This document shows positions 43,501 to 56,473 of a stretch of DNA of 64,000 bases, piece after piece. Location: positions 253,485 to 317,484 of the forward strand of contig NW_019091597.1 in NCBI RefSeq assembly GCF_001949145.1, read 5' to 3'. The stretch's first letter is position 1, and every line of letters begins with the position of its first letter. Origin of the DNA: Acanthaster planci (Eukaryota; Echinodermata; Asteroidea; Valvatida; Acanthasteridae). The notes under the pieces were generated by a model. That model saw nothing but the letters and a program-made list of their open reading frames with translations, searched no databases and was not told where the DNA came from. Made by a program: the position numbers and the translations under genes.

Positions 43501-44941
43501 AGGGTAGGTGCTCCAGAACTCTCCTATCCCTACTACTGCAGTCAGGATGTCGCGGTGGATGTTGATGCAGTTTGTGTGCTGCGCACGATGTTCAAATCAC
43601 ACAGCTGTAAGCCACAGCCGCCAGCACAGATCGGTGTGTCATATCATGCCGTAGCCAAGTGATTCGGACATGACCAAAATCTTGCACATAGTATATATGT
43701 ACATGTTACTGTGATTCATCGAATGTGCAGAGGATTTTTCGCCAAATTTCACATGCGCTGTCACTGCTTGAAAAAGTTCTCAGGATCTTAAAAAACAGAG
43801 ACCCAACTTTATGTAAAATTTTGTAAGCACCCAAGTTTACAAATATTAGGAGGAAAAATGATGCTTTGGTCCACTTGGTCCTTTCCAACAGCCGCAATAT
43901 ACAAATTTGCTTTTTTGGCCCTAAAATCCAGATCGGTCCCTTTAATTCCACAAAACTTGACGTAAGATGTCGTAAGCATCTATCGGATTACATACTGGAC
44001 CACAAAGGTCAATCTGCTGCATGATTCATGAGGTAGTTGGCTTTTAACTGGTTCTGGGTTATTGGTACATTTCCAGTGATGAGTACCAGTATACTATGCC
44101 GTTACTGCATGTGATTAAAACCGTGAAGGGAAACGTGGTCAAAAGGTTGTGCGTGCGAGCGGCCGTATCTCATGCAATGTCGCTCATGTCATTTCGGTTG
44201 TAATGTCGGGGGGTATTATTAATGCCGATACTGAGCAGCAACTGGCAAGCGCCACCAAGTGGAAAAAACTGAAGTTTGTATTTTAATACCATTTTCCAAG
44301 AATTTTCTAAGCATTGCTGGGCTTTTTGACGCGGTTATTTTGGAAGTGCTGAATATGATGGACTTTTTTGATGCTGGGCTGAAATTTCATGGAAACCTTT
44401 AGCAACCTTATGGTCGTTACGCCCAAGACAATACAGTGCTGCCGTAACTCTTGCCTGGATCTAACTCATCAGAGTTTAATGAGTATCCACTTTGTAAGAT
44501 ACTTCGGACTCACTGAAATCTCCACTTAGCCATGAATTGATCAACAGATTAACGCAAACACAAAGTTAATGAGCTGGGCTTCTCGGGAGGCCTCACTGTG
44601 TTTTCACATTGTTTTTACTGAAGCCCATTTTGTCCTCACCGGGTCATGCAGGGGATTATTTCGCGCTGATTTCAACAGATAACCCACCCTGAAATCGCCG
44701 TGGAAACAAGTTTCACGATAAATTCATTGCAAATTATATATTCACTCCAAATTCACGGCGTTGAGATTCCTAGTGTGATGCCTGTCCACAAGCAGGTGGA
44801 GTGCAACAGCCAGACACACAAAGGAACCAGCCCTCTCCAGAGCCCCCAACAACCCCCTAGATTTTTTTTTTACACGTTCTAAAACAGCATGATTTATATA
44901 GCATCATATAAAATTTGATTTGATGAAAGAGGTAAATTACT
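43501..44941. other. Non-coding DNA right of the provirus
   Basis: No gene seen. The minus-strand frame 43951-43706 has no recognisable domain. Confidence 0.4.
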
Positions 44942-44945
44942 TTAA

Positions 44946-45533
44946 CCACTTCGTGCCGCGGCATTTTTCAATGTTGATGATGCTGGGCCAGCATGACTAT
45001 CATTTTTTCCATTTTCAAAATCCTTCAAAAATTCATCATTTCATTTAACAGTCGTTTATAGCCGCACTAAGTAATCTTTAGGCACTACTCTAAGTTGATA
45101 GGTGACCTTCATTGACGCCAAAGTATTTCAGCAAGGCCTGCAGCCTTGTAAACAGAGCCCAGATTGTGCGGTGTTGTATAACTGTCTTTTGTTCACGAGC
45201 CTGGCTCAATGCATTGCTGACCTCTTTTCAATAGGGGCCAGATTAGCGTGCAGCGGTGCTGTGTGGCTCATCGCTGCAGTGGTGGAGCATTTTTGTCCAT
45301 GGTGGTAATCCGCTCGCTCTCAATGCCCAAAACCCTGGTATAGGGTTTCAAAACAAGGCTGGATTATCACCACTTTTGAGAGTGAAAAATGCCGGTAATG
45401 CCCAGCAGCCTGGTCTTTTGTTTGGAGTGCGGTCTTTTGTTATAGGGCCCTGTTTCCTTTGTCCGAGTTTGGAGACCCCGGCCACCCATATAAACCATAC
45501 GTCTCCGATCCGAGAGTCCCCGACAATAAGTGG
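44946..45533. mobile_element. Possible piggyBac-type MITE
   Basis: TTAA (44942-44945) followed by CCACTTCGTGCCGCGG, and on the other side AAGTGG followed by TTAA (45534-45537). The terminal six bases match as inverted repeats and the next ten only partly. TTAA flanks are the piggyBac target duplication. No coding capacity is visible. Confidence 0.4.
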
Positions 45534-45537
45534 TTAA

Positions 45538-47420
45538 GATATAATGCCCCTTAAATCCCGTCTTTTTATTCCCCATGCATACATTTATGTACTGCATCCC
45601 ACTCAGTTTCATAGGACTAATCAATGCATTCAATAAGGTACAGGAATTGATATAACTTTAGCTATTTTTTCCTCTATTTTAACAAACTTGTACACCTCCT
45701 GTATGTGCAGTCCATCTATTGTTGTAATGGCTAATTTGATCGATCACTAGGACCACTGTTACCACTGCTGTGCACCCTTCAGATAAAATTGTTGATTAAA
45801 GATACAGTATGGTAGGCTCACTTGTGACCTACCAAAAGTGCAAGAGTGTTTCATTGTCACTCATTCATGCCTTGTTCCACTATCCACCGAAGGAGGAAAA
45901 GAATAGAAATAAACTTTCCTCCCATAAGAATGAAGGAAGGAAAAGTGAGAGTATAGCTGAAGAAGATGCATCTTGATATTTGGAGGAAAACAACTTCTTA
46001 CTACATGTACATGTATAGTTTAACCCACAGAAAAAGATGTAGAACATTTTTATATTTCTTATGCACAGAACAATCTGTGGAAGAGTTTGCAAACAAAGCC
46101 GGATGGGCGGGAGCAATGGAAGAATGGTTGATCTTTGATTCATGATCGGAAGGAGGCAGTATGTGATGAGCTGCAGTGATGGTAGATTCGGAAGCATTCT
46201 TCCCAAGGAGAAGCTGGTGGATAGAATGACATGGGACATGCAAAAGCCTAAGCAGCATTGCAGGCAGGTGGGTTTGGTTGCCCTAGATTCTGACTGGAGA
46301 GCCGTGGTGGTGAATCTGCATTCCAATGGCGCATTCACCAGGGCAGAGCTAACAAGTGATGGGGAATAGGTCCGGGGAGCGTCATTGTCTGATTCATGCC
46401 TGGGTGTCCCTGTTAAAAAGGTCAGTGGGCTTATGCATGAAGCAGTCCCTTGGATCGGCAGGTGAGGCATGGACTCATCTCTGCGTGAGCCTTGGTGAGC
46501 CATTACCAGTGGCAGAGTAGTTTGTCTCAGTAGGCTTGCGGTGTTGAGTTCCGCTCTAGTAGGCTCCGTCCTGCACACAAACTTGAGCAGAGAGACCGAA
46601 GTGGAGGCAACCCGGTGGGCAGCCTAGTGTGTCGCTCAGTTCGGGAACAGCAAATAACATGGGCACTGGAGATTAACCTCAGCACCCTGGTTAAGTGGCG
46701 GACTGTGACAGCAGATATCTGTTAAATGGGCAAGCCTCCCGCCTATTGTGCTGTTTCTGAGATTGTAATTGGAGTCCCCCAGTTGACCTTATAAAAGTAC
46801 TTTGTAAAAGGAATTCCTTGTAGAATCAACGTACGACTATGCACATAAACACATGCACAAGCAAAAAGAGAAAAGAGACATACACACACAAATAATGGAT
46901 CGTGACACAATATGAACATATGAAAGATAAAGAAGTGCATCAAAATGAGGGAATGGCACATAATAAGGGAAAACTTGACACAGCATAATGAAACTAAGTT
47001 TATATGTAATCAGTGTTGTAGTCGAGACCACTTAAGACCTTCACAAAACCACACAAGACCTTTAGTCTGAATTCAAGTCACAAACCATTCAAATAAACTG
47101 CAACCAAAGCATTCCTTTGTCATTGTTCACCCTGTTACTTATGACTGGTATGACTGGTCTTGTGTCTTGTCTTATGGTGGTCTCAACTAAACAGTTTGTG
47201 ATACTGTTGATCAGGTTTCCACCCAAGGTATAGTGAAATGGTAAACTCAAGGAAATTTGAAGACGTAAAAATGACACATCCGTTGGCAATGGCACTAAGA
47301 AAAAGATACACATGGCGGCGGTGCCATGCTGCATCAGAGGACTACAGTTGATCAAGCATGAAAGGAAAGTTGCTAAAGCAGTGACTGTTTGAGTAGGATG
47401 AGTGCAGTGGACCCACGGCA
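45538..47420 (-). repeat. Diverged retroelement-like stretch
   Basis: 46578-45880 is open for 232 codons on the minus strand, but without a recognisable domain. 47205-47400 resembles the DIRS-family terminal repeat (GACACATCCG, AACATGGCGGCGG-like and a GCATCAGAGG form). It is possibly a diverged fourth relative of the 18.4-20.4 and 58-60 kb elements. I see no working gene. Confidence 0.25.
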
Positions 47421-48169
47421 CGATATACAAAAAAAGTGGCATGCATTGGTGCGTGTAGACCAAAAAACCTACATGCACTAGGAAAAAACCCACATGCACC
47501 ATAATTTGGCAAATACCGGTATCACATATTCCTGTATATAGCAATTTAAGGATTATAAGCCAAAGATAAGGTTAGGTGTGTACGTGTATTATGAATCTGC
47601 TGCGAGGAAAAAAATAACACGTTCATACACTATCTGGTCAAGAATTCAACAAACTTTATTCTTACTCTCACTTATAGGTAAATATATGTAGGAAATGAGT
47701 ATTTTGGTGGTTAAAAGTTACATGCACATCGTGCATCCTAAGGCAAAATTTACATGCACTGGTGCATGCGTGCACTGGGTAAATCAAGCCGAGTGGACCC
47801 AAATTTTTAAAGAGGGTTATACATTTCCATTGACATTATTGAGAATATTCTGATCCAGACATTAATTCCTTCGCCACTGCATGTACTCAATCAAAACATC
47901 TTTGTTCAGCTAATGCAATGGTGTAAAATGACATTGCACCTGCATAATGATGGGAAAAGGCCTGTTAGCAGTACTGTGGCAGAGGCATTCCTACTTTGCC
48001 AAAAATATCTCTTGGTTTTGCAACTTGTATATCAAATCCATATAAAAATATGCTTGTTTTTGTTACTGCAAAAACCAAAGGCACCTCAAAATCTTCGGCA
48101 CAAACGATTTGAACATAATATAGCATTATTAATTTTGGTGTAATATATATAACCGAATAAATAACTTGC

Positions 48170-48378
48170 CTTAAATCATCTATTGCATCCGAAACTTCAG
48201 GTGAAAATGTGACAGATGCACCTTCCCGACTGACCTCAGCAATTCTTGTAGCTGTACTTGATTTTCCAGGAATTTTACTTGAATTCTGTGACTGTGTTTG
48301 TGTAAAACCTCTTTCCTGTCTACCCTCTATGTCACTCATTTCCATCACTTTGGAGATGGTCCCTGCTGTTTCTTCAAG
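48170..48378 (-). CDS. Host exon: linker and start of ADF-homology domain
   Basis: The acceptor reads CCCATTTATAG/CTTGAAG on the minus strand. The exon is 209 nt: 69 codons plus two bases. It contains LEETAGTISKVMEMSD (helical, continuing the upstream exon's MLQK), a Ser/Gln-rich low-complexity stretch (TQSQNSSKIPGKSS), and VTFSPEVSDAIDDLR, the first helix of an ADF-homology domain. The donor is AAG/GCAAGT, a GC-AG-type site. The two leftover bases AG plus the first base A of the exon at 25202 make an arginine codon and continue into the ADF domain in frame. That is strong support for one gene with a 23 kb intron. Confidence 0.65.
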
Positions 48379-49232
48379 CTATAAATGGGATAAAGATGTA
48401 AAAGGGCAACATGATTGCAAAATGAGTTTTACTCTTTTCAAAGTGAAAACAAAGTCACTTGAAAAATTCTCATTGAATTAAAGTAGATTCTTCTTACAAT
48501 AGTGATCCCTTAATAATGGATATAAGGCTCTTAAAGATAATTTTTACAATCATTCTGTACATTTAACCACATTTTCATTTTGGGAGGATATACTAGTAGC
48601 ATGCAACATTTTAAGTCCATGATACTGGTACAATAAAAACATGCAAAAATTGTTTGTGCTATAATGCTCCTAGAAGTTTCAGTGTGAGTTTTTATTTGGT
48701 TTAATTTTTTTAGCACACGTTACATGAGTCATTTAGAGAAGGTGGGTGTACAAAGATATTTGGACAAGGTTGCAGGATATAGTATACAGTGAGGGGCCCT
48801 TTAGAGTGACGAAACTGTGATTATTTTGTTGCTTGTAAAATTTTTAAAAGCAGTTTGAAAGTTTTTCACATGGTAATTTTTTTTAAAATAAAACTTGGTT
48901 TCACACATAACAAGGGCACCACACAATTTTTACTATTTTGGTAACAAATTTAGGTTTTTTGGCAGCAGTTTCTCACTAGTCACATATATGTATCAAAGAA
49001 TGCAATACTCTATTTTAACAAGTTTCAGGTAACTTTGATGTCAACTCTTCTTGATACTCTAAGAAATCTATAAAACTAATATGCCATACCTTCCAAAATT
49101 TGGTTGGACCCTGACAGTTTTCTCATAATTAAAAACTTTACATTCAATTTCCCAGTAATAAGTTTATAACTGTACGTTGTATTCTCTACTACCATGTTTG
49201 ATGAGAAATTGAAAAAACTAATCTTACGGTAG

Positions 49233-49446
49233 GATGTGAGAGATGTGAATCAAGAGATAAACTTGAAGTAAAAATGCAGAAAGAAATTGAAGAAGTGACC
49301 ACATCCAGAAAGGCTTGCATACATGCAATACATCTTGTTGCAAATTTAGAAAGCAGACTGATCCTACAAGGCGATGAAAGGGCTGGAAGCATCAGCTTGA
49401 AGGGCAAATTAAGGCCTGGTTTTAATAATATTAAACAGTTAGCGAG
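49233..49446 (+). CDS. Probable exon of a second host gene
   Basis: Acceptor TTACGGTAG/GATGTG and donor GCGAG/GTAAGAG enclose an open frame on the plus strand. It contains DKLEVKMQKEIEEVTTSRK (charged helix) and LVANLESRLILQGDERAG. It ends two bases into a codon, matching the phase of the exon starting at 49925. I do not recognise the protein. The orientation is opposite to the ADF-domain gene, so this would be a nested or adjacent gene, or transposon-derived. Confidence 0.4.
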
Positions 49447-49924
49447 GTAAGAGAAGTTTGGAATCTAAATTTAATCCTTAAAATCAGTCACAGCCAGCTC
49501 GGTATGTTCATTTGCATTGCATGATAATGCACCTTTATTATAATAATTCTATGCTAATATAATGCAGTGGTTGAGTTCATGAAACACGTGTACCTATTCT
49601 ACACGGAATATCCTTAGCTAACTAACTGTTGGTGTACAGCAAATTTTCTGACACGGCATTAATTTATTAAATTTTCACCAAACAAAATCAAAATGACAGT
49701 TTCTCTCCCCAAGTTTGTTGGCCCATGCAAAATAATTCAGCTTTAACAGTTAACCTTTTACAGTGTTCAAAAAGGATACGATATGTCATAATTTTCTGAA
49801 AACATGTTCATGTTCATGTATAGGACACAGCTTGTATGGTGATTCCCACATTGGAAATGTCAATGCAGCTTATATTGTAACATTTGAAGGATGAAATCAG
49901 TGACTAGAAACCACCTCAGCATAG

Positions 49925-50073
49925 CCTACCTGGCCAGCAACACGTGCAACCAGCACGGCACTCTGGGGACAAGGCAGACATATTATCATTGGCTGCAATT
50001 TACGGTCACTCAACTCACATGTTGGCAATGTTGGAAATGGAAACTAGTCCAGAGAGACTGAATAGACTTTACT
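49925..50073 (+). CDS. Probable next exon of the second host gene
   Basis: Acceptor CTCAGCATAG/CCTACC and a strong donor TTTACT/GTAAGTAC. In the phase set by the previous exon it is open and encodes ADILSLAAIYGHSTHM, then MLEMETSPERLNRLY. It ends one base into a codon. Family unknown. Confidence 0.4.
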
Positions 50074-50189
50074 GTAAGTACAGTTCACACCTCACAAATT
50101 GTGTGTCTATTCATTTTGGTCTGTTTTTATCATTGTGTAATCCATGTTGTTTATGATTTCACAAGTATGAAGAACTGCCACATGGCCCA

Positions 50190-50345
50190 CCCAGCCAGAA
50201 CACATTAGTGTGGGTCGGGTCTCCTGGTGATACTTACCCCTTCCCAGTCTACATATGCAAATTTCCCATGTGCCTATTACAATTCGCTGAAAAGACTTGA
50301 TATGCATTCTACCCTTGACCCTCCACAATCATACACTGCAATCCC
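50190..50345 (+). repeat. Terminal repeat of DIRS-like family, inverted copy
   Basis: Reverse complement of the 59840-59990 block (CTACATATGCAAATTTCCCA, then CAATTCGCTGAAAAG, then CCTTGACCCTCCACAAT). Confidence 0.6.
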
Positions 50346-51299
50346 ATGATTTTTGAACTTGGAATGTTGCATTCAGGGGGAATGAACATGGATTTTTCTC
50401 GATTCATTCGGAACTGAATCTATTTTCAAGTCAGGTTTACCCATAATTGTTCCTGTTTGGCTTAAAAAACACCTCTTTCGGACCAGACCCGCTGTGATCA
50501 AAACTCCTTTGATGCCGCGACATCGCAACACCTATTGTCGTCTAGAATAAAGCCCCTCTAGCAGCACAAGGAACAGAGTCGCTAAGTCATCATTGGCAAA
50601 ACTGCAGCGCAAATTGCCGAGCGGATGAGTATTTCTTTGAGAAATACTGACGCGTTCCATCAGGAATCACTTAGGAGTCATCTCAAATCTCGTCCGGGAC
50701 AAGTTGTGGTAAAATTGTGGGGGGAGTGAATACTTTCCCCACAATTTCCCCGCAAGTAGCAGTTCATTTATTGAGGGGAAATTGTGGAGAAATTTTTGCA
50801 TTAGTAGGTCACTTACTATGAAGGACTGTTTACATTACCAGTGGGCTTGTAATAGGTGGTTACTATCTAAAGTGGTTTGCGGTTTCCAGAGACTGACCTT
50901 GAGTAACTCCACACACCATGATTTTTTGTCACATGTTCAATACCTGTTGTAGACTGAATCAGATGGTTGTTTGGAAAAACTTACTGACTTTGTCAGTCCC
51001 TCTGCTTATTTTGCTTCATTTACTTGTTAAATGTACAAGTTGTGTTACCTGTGCCCTTTGATACATGTACATGTACCTCCACATCCATTCACTTCTGAAT
51101 TCAAAACTGGAAGTGTTTACTATAAATTTTTTAAAGGTTCCCTAGCCAGAATTGTCCAATCATGATTGTAATAACAGAATTTCAGTATTTCACATCAAGA
51201 GATAATAAAATGCAAAGCAACAATATGGTTTAACTTTCCGTATATTATACCTTGATTTTTTGGCAAAGAAGAAAGATATAACAGGAAGATTTATTGAAA
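50346..51299. other. Non-coding DNA
   Basis: No supportable gene. 50690-50790 contains a short phrase (CTCGTCCGGGACAAGTTG) related to 15350-15372 and 51700-51730. Confidence 0.35.
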
Positions 51300-51730
51300 T
51301 ACAGGGCCTGTACCCGATCTCTTCTTGTTAATGTCTTTTGTGCAGTAACATTGCCATATTAAATACAATAAAGTTGTATGTGCCTGAAGTAAGACCATAG
51401 CTTTCCAGGAGAAGAAAAACCCTAAAGCAGCTTTATATTTCATGAAAGGGTTGATGTATATTTATTCCAAATGATACAATTAGAGAAGTTTCAAAAAGCT
51501 GTGTGTAAGGAGTGCAGTCCTGTGGCTTGTTTGTCATCAAAACCACAAGTGTCCTTGAGTGGCCTGCCTGACCAAAACTGCAGAGTGGGGGGAACGAGAC
51601 TGTGTAAACAAATACTGATAGCTTTATTTCAGGGAGATTGTGGGGAAAATTTCCAGTAGCCCTCAACATTCCACCGTAACACTCTTTCACAGTTTATCCT
51701 CAACTTATCCCGGACAAGATTTTAGATGAC
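51300..51730 (-). repeat. Dispersed repeat, inverted partner of 15300-15725
   Basis: Reverse complement of the earlier copy, including CTTTTGTGCAGTAACATTGC, GAGTGGCCTGCCTGACCAAA and ATCCCGGACAAGAT-like runs. Confidence 0.5.
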
Positions 51731-51869
51731 TCCTTACTGGGATTACTGGGATTAAGCTCTTGAAGATGCTTTTCAATTGTACTCGTATTAAAAATGCCAT
51801 GGACAATGGTTTTGACACTGCCAGTTAGGCTAAATTTCTTGTCTTGTCCGTGTTCTCGTCTTAGCATAG

Positions 51870-53500
51870 CTCATATTAAGTTTTCTCTCATAGGCATGTG
51901 TACATTTTGAACTGGACTAAAGAAATATGATCGTCTTAAGTGCCATCTTGTCTCAAGTGGGCTCGTGTTGTTTGTGTTAAACTGCAGTGTCCTTCGACGC
52001 CAGATGAAAGAGTTTCGTTGTGGTGATGAAGAGCTGGGAATTAGATTCTCAGCGATGCTCAGTCCTGGCAGGATACCACTTGAGAGCCCGGACCAGGCAC
52101 CATCTCTTGTCAGAGTCATCTCCCGAAAGTGAGGCTGTCGGAAACAAGAATGTTGGGAGGCTGGAAGGTAGGTATCTGGTTTTTAGTAAGAAACCTGATG
52201 GTTGGGATAGGGCGAACCCTGTGGCTCCCAGCAGATGTGACCATCGGCAACGGATAGGACATGAAGTTCGCTACCTTGTCTCAATATAACGACCATAAAG
52301 AGGAATACCAGTTTGATGCTGGGATGGAGGTAAGATGTATCGGACAGCAGTCCGAATGGGGGACCAGCAACAACGCGTAGGACGCTCCCAAGGTCTCAGG
52401 ATAAAATGAGGCGTTTGACGTGGGGACACTTGACAAACATTCCTCAAAGGAGATGGTGGATGGCAGCGTGCAGTCAGAGACAGTCAATCCATCACTGAAG
52501 CCCAAGTGAGCAGCTGCCAAGGCCGACCAGTAGTTGCGGATGGTGGCAATCTGGAGGCCCGAGTAAGACAGATACTTGAGGAAGTCTGCAACGGAACTCA
52601 CAGGAGCTTCGGTTGGAGAAACATCATGGTCGTTGCACCTGCAGACGCAGCATCTGCATAAAGGCCAAACACCCTGAAGGATCGTTGGACGACATCCAGT
52701 ACATCAAGTGAAGACTCTCCGGTGCTGGGTGGAGGGTCCCTGATTTGGGTTGGCAAAGAGTGTCCTCCCCGACTGGAAGGACCAGCGGCCATTGTACCGG
52801 GAGTCTTGTCAGTCTTAGAAACCACAGTTGGCAAAGCCAGGACAGACCAATGAGGAGGACCCGACATGGCTCTTGTTCTATCTTGGACAGGGCGTGCAGG
52901 ATATTAAAGGAAAGACATACGCCAGAAGGCCCAACCAGTTGAACTGTAGGGTGCCTGTTACCCATGCCCATGTGTGAGGGAACCTAGAGCAGAACGTATG
53001 GAGATGGGTTTTGTTGGTGGAAGCAAAGATGTCAATAAGGGGACGCTCAGTCTCCACAAAGATCTAGCTTAGCACGTTCGGGTGAAGAATCCACCGTATT
53101 GGTTGGATGACGTCCCAAGGAGAGTGACTGCTTCGCTGTTGCTGGTACCCGCTGTATGGATGACCACCCTGGTGGTTGATGCACACCACTGCTTGGAGTT
53201 GTCACTCTGGACTCGAACGGAACGGCTTACTAGGTGTTGTCGGAAGTGGTGAAAAGCATGGAACACTGCTTGGAGTTCCAACCTGTGGATGTGTTTGTCT
53301 CGAGAGGCAGTGTACCAGACCCCGGAGACATCGAGTGGAGGAAGAAAGGCCCCATTTGAAAAGCGACACATCCATCATCACAGACACATCCAGACCTAGA
53401 AGTACGAAGGGGAAGTCGGCCGACAGGTGCTCGGAATGGTTCACCACTGGAGGTAATTGCTGGGAAGATGGGCCAACATGTAAACAGAAGCTGAAGTATT
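51870..53500 (-). pseudogene. DIRS-type retrotransposon RNase H-tyrosine recombinase region (copy 2)
   Basis: On the minus strand, 53371-53069 encodes an RNase H-like domain: DVSGVWYTASRDKHIHRLEL, then FHHFRQHLVSRSVRVQSDN (the Asp near the strand end is a family hallmark). 52867-52598 carries the linker of DIRS polyproteins. 52601-52281 begins a tyrosine recombinase: VADFLKYLSYSGLQIATIRNY, then WSALAAAHLGFSDG. The Arg and Tyr catalytic residues of the recombinase are not found because the frame decays after 52290. The order (RNase H, linker, recombinase) is as in DIRS elements. The copy is defective and pairs with 13200-15230. Confidence 0.6.
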
Positions 53501-55720
53501 CGTTACAAGAAAAGAATAGCGAGCCCTGTTACACTGCACTATGTTCGATGTGGCCACTTGAATCTTTAACCCCTTCTCACAGGGAAGTGGTGAGAGCCGC
53601 TGTAAAAATTGAGATCCCTCAGCCCAGTTTTCAGCTATTATTCTCACCCCACGCTCAAGCAAACATGGTGAAAGAAGGCATACCCTGGCTCTTGTACATA
53701 TGGTGATTGGCCTTTGTGTCTTGCCAAGAAATGAAAAGTAATAGTCACCAGCTTCACAATAGTCCCCACTTTGAAAAGAGGCAATGGGAATGTGTGAGTA
53801 GAGCCGCATGCCACAGAACAATGAGCCTTTTCACTGTTTAAATCAAAGCGTGCAGAGCACGCAGGCCACAAACTGAGAATTTGCAGTGGTCAAGCAAGGC
53901 TGGAATTCTCAGAGTCATCTTTCAGAAAAAAGTCCCGATGTCAAGGGGTTCAGTTGGAGGACTACAGCCATATGCACAGAGAATTAAGATCAATCCGTAT
54001 GCATTGCAAATTGCAGGTAAGGAGAGTCCAGAGATGGAAGACCGCTCCACAGCCAAACTCTTTTATCCTACATTGAAGCATTATTTCCCATTTATTTGAT
54101 GGAATAGAGATTGCGGATGGATAAATGGTGAAATCAACAAAGTCTTGCCGAGTCCGCCTTTTCGTTTCAATTATGCAGGGCACAGTTGTGAAAGCACGAT
54201 TGGCCGCTTGTGAAGGTGAGTTTGCGCATGCGACAAAAAACTTGACAATGGCGCCCCTCTTTATCGCTTATGAATATTAATTTTTAATCCCTCTCCAATT
54301 CCAATTACATCCCCTCCAATTACTCTCCAATTACATCCCCTCTTTCCAGTGACGACATCTATCATATCTGGCGCTTTCTAGTCACCCCAGTTGCTTAGAT
54401 GGATTCATAAAAATATTTTTTAGATGATAAAAATATTCCATTCCAAAATAAATTTATGCAAGGTCAAATTTTCGATAAATTTTTGAATAAAATCGCAAAT
54501 TTTTTCAGTATTTGTCGGAAAAAGTAAGGATATTTTTAAACCGCACTTTTTACAGAAATCTACCTTCTTAAATTTTGGTGAACAAGGGTGCAGTGTTCAT
54601 TATTTTCACTGCGGGAAGACAGCTAAAAATTTTTTTAATCATGAGAACACTCCTTGAATATCATATTTTTGGTGACATTTCGATTTGAAATTGAACGTGA
54701 CGTACTGTGTACCGTGTCGTGAAAAGTTGGAGAATTCTCTAGTTCAGAGCTAATGCTGCATGTTTCGTGAAAATGTGAAATTATGGGCTTATTTGTTTCT
54801 GTCGGAGATCAGAAACGTCAGAATCACTTCATGGCTACCATGCTTGGCAAGCCATCTAGCGTGCCTGGAAGCTGACACCCGTGGGAAGAAAGTTGACACC
54901 GGCCCCAGTCGCGAAACTGCAGCTGGCGGCCATGTGGTTGGCTTGGGGCCCGCACCCACTGCACTGACTGACGGATTCCTCCATCTCGTGACCGTACAAC
55001 TACAAGCCCCACTTTCACAGTTCTGGACATGCTGAAGACCTCAATTTACTACCTTGGCAGTCCTGGCACTACCTGGTCCAGGATGATATCATTTCGCATT
55101 GTGCTAGCCAAATGATGTTTGGAAATGTTAAAAGGTGGGCCTAGGCTTAGGTTAAAAGTTTTTGTCAAACTCGGTTGGCTGAAAAGTAAGACCCTGCGAA
55201 AAACGGACATGACAGATCATTTTTTTATGTGTGTGGTGAACTTTATACCGGCAAACATCTGTAATTTATTCGCATTGCCTGGCTTGTCTTGGGGTCAACA
55301 GGTGATTGTTACATTTTTTGGCAGGAATTTGTTGCAGTTGATAAAGGCAGCATTTACACCTCACATTGAACATAACAGCAATCAAAAGAAACATCTTTTA
55401 TTTAATTTGAATTGAAGTGATTCTGACACGAGATGAGGAATACCGTTGGAAATCTACAAATATGGAGAAACCAATTATTATTTTTACAACCTTTTGATAG
55501 TACATGAGTGTTCACGTTATAATTTTTTTCCAGTTGGAGCAATTACACGGATACCGTGATGCCTGAGCTGATGATTTGGAATTTCAAGCATGTCAAGGAT
55601 GACTCTGATGACTGCAAAGAAAGAATTAAAAATTAGTCAAAATGAGTTGAAGCGTATGGATGACATTTTATTAGACGGCAAAGATTTATTTAAAGTTTTC
55701 AAATTATTTGATATAAAATG
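53501..55720. other. Retroelement flank and AT-rich non-coding DNA
   Basis: 53.5-54.2 kb is related to 15.25-15.96 kb. 54.2-55.6 kb shows no gene. The frame opening at 55590 (MSRMTLMTAKKELKI) is helical and charged but runs into the gap, so it cannot be judged. Confidence 0.35.
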
Positions 55721-56473
55721 NNNNNNNNNNNNNNNNNNNNNNNNNNNNNNNNNNNNNNNNNNNNNNNNNNNNNNNNNNNNNNNNNNNNNNNNNNNNNNNN
55801 NNNNNNNNNNNNNNNNNNNNNNNNNNNNNNNNNNNNNNNNNNNNNNNNNNNNNNNNNNNNNNNNNNNNNNNNNNNNNNNNNNNNNNNNNNNNNNNNNNNN
55901 NNNNNNNNNNNNNNNNNNNNNNNNNNNNNNNNNNNNNNNNNNNNNNNNNNNNNNNNNNNNNNNNNNNNNNNNNNNNNNNNNNNNNNNNNNNNNNNNNNNN
56001 NNNNNNNNNNNNNNNNNNNNNNNNNNNNNNNNNNNNNNNNNNNNNNNNNNNNNNNNNNNNNNNNNNNNNNNNNNNNNNNNNNNNNNNNNNNNNNNNNNNN
56101 NNNNNNNNNNNNNNNNNNNNNNNNNNNNNNNNNNNNNNNNNNNNNNNNNNNNNNNNNNNNNNNNNNNNNNNNNNNNNNNNNNNNNNNNNNNNNNNNNNNN
56201 NNNNNNNNNNNNNNNNNNNNNNNNNNNNNNNNNNNNNNNNNNNNNNNNNNNNNNNNNNNNNNNNNNNNNNNNNNNNNNNNNNNNNNNNNNNNNNNNNNNN
56301 NNNNNNNNNNNNNNNNNNNNNNNNNNNNNNNNNNNNNNNNNNNNNNNNNNNNNNNNNNNNNNNNNNNNNNNNNNNNNNNNNNNNNNNNNNNNNNNNNNNN
56401 NNNNNNNNNNNNNNNNNNNNNNNNNNNNNNNNNNNNNNNNNNNNNNNNNNNNNNNNNNNNNNNNNNNNNNNNN
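55721..56473. other. Assembly gap (753 N)
   Basis: Run of N. Frames crossing it are artefacts. Confidence 0.99.
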
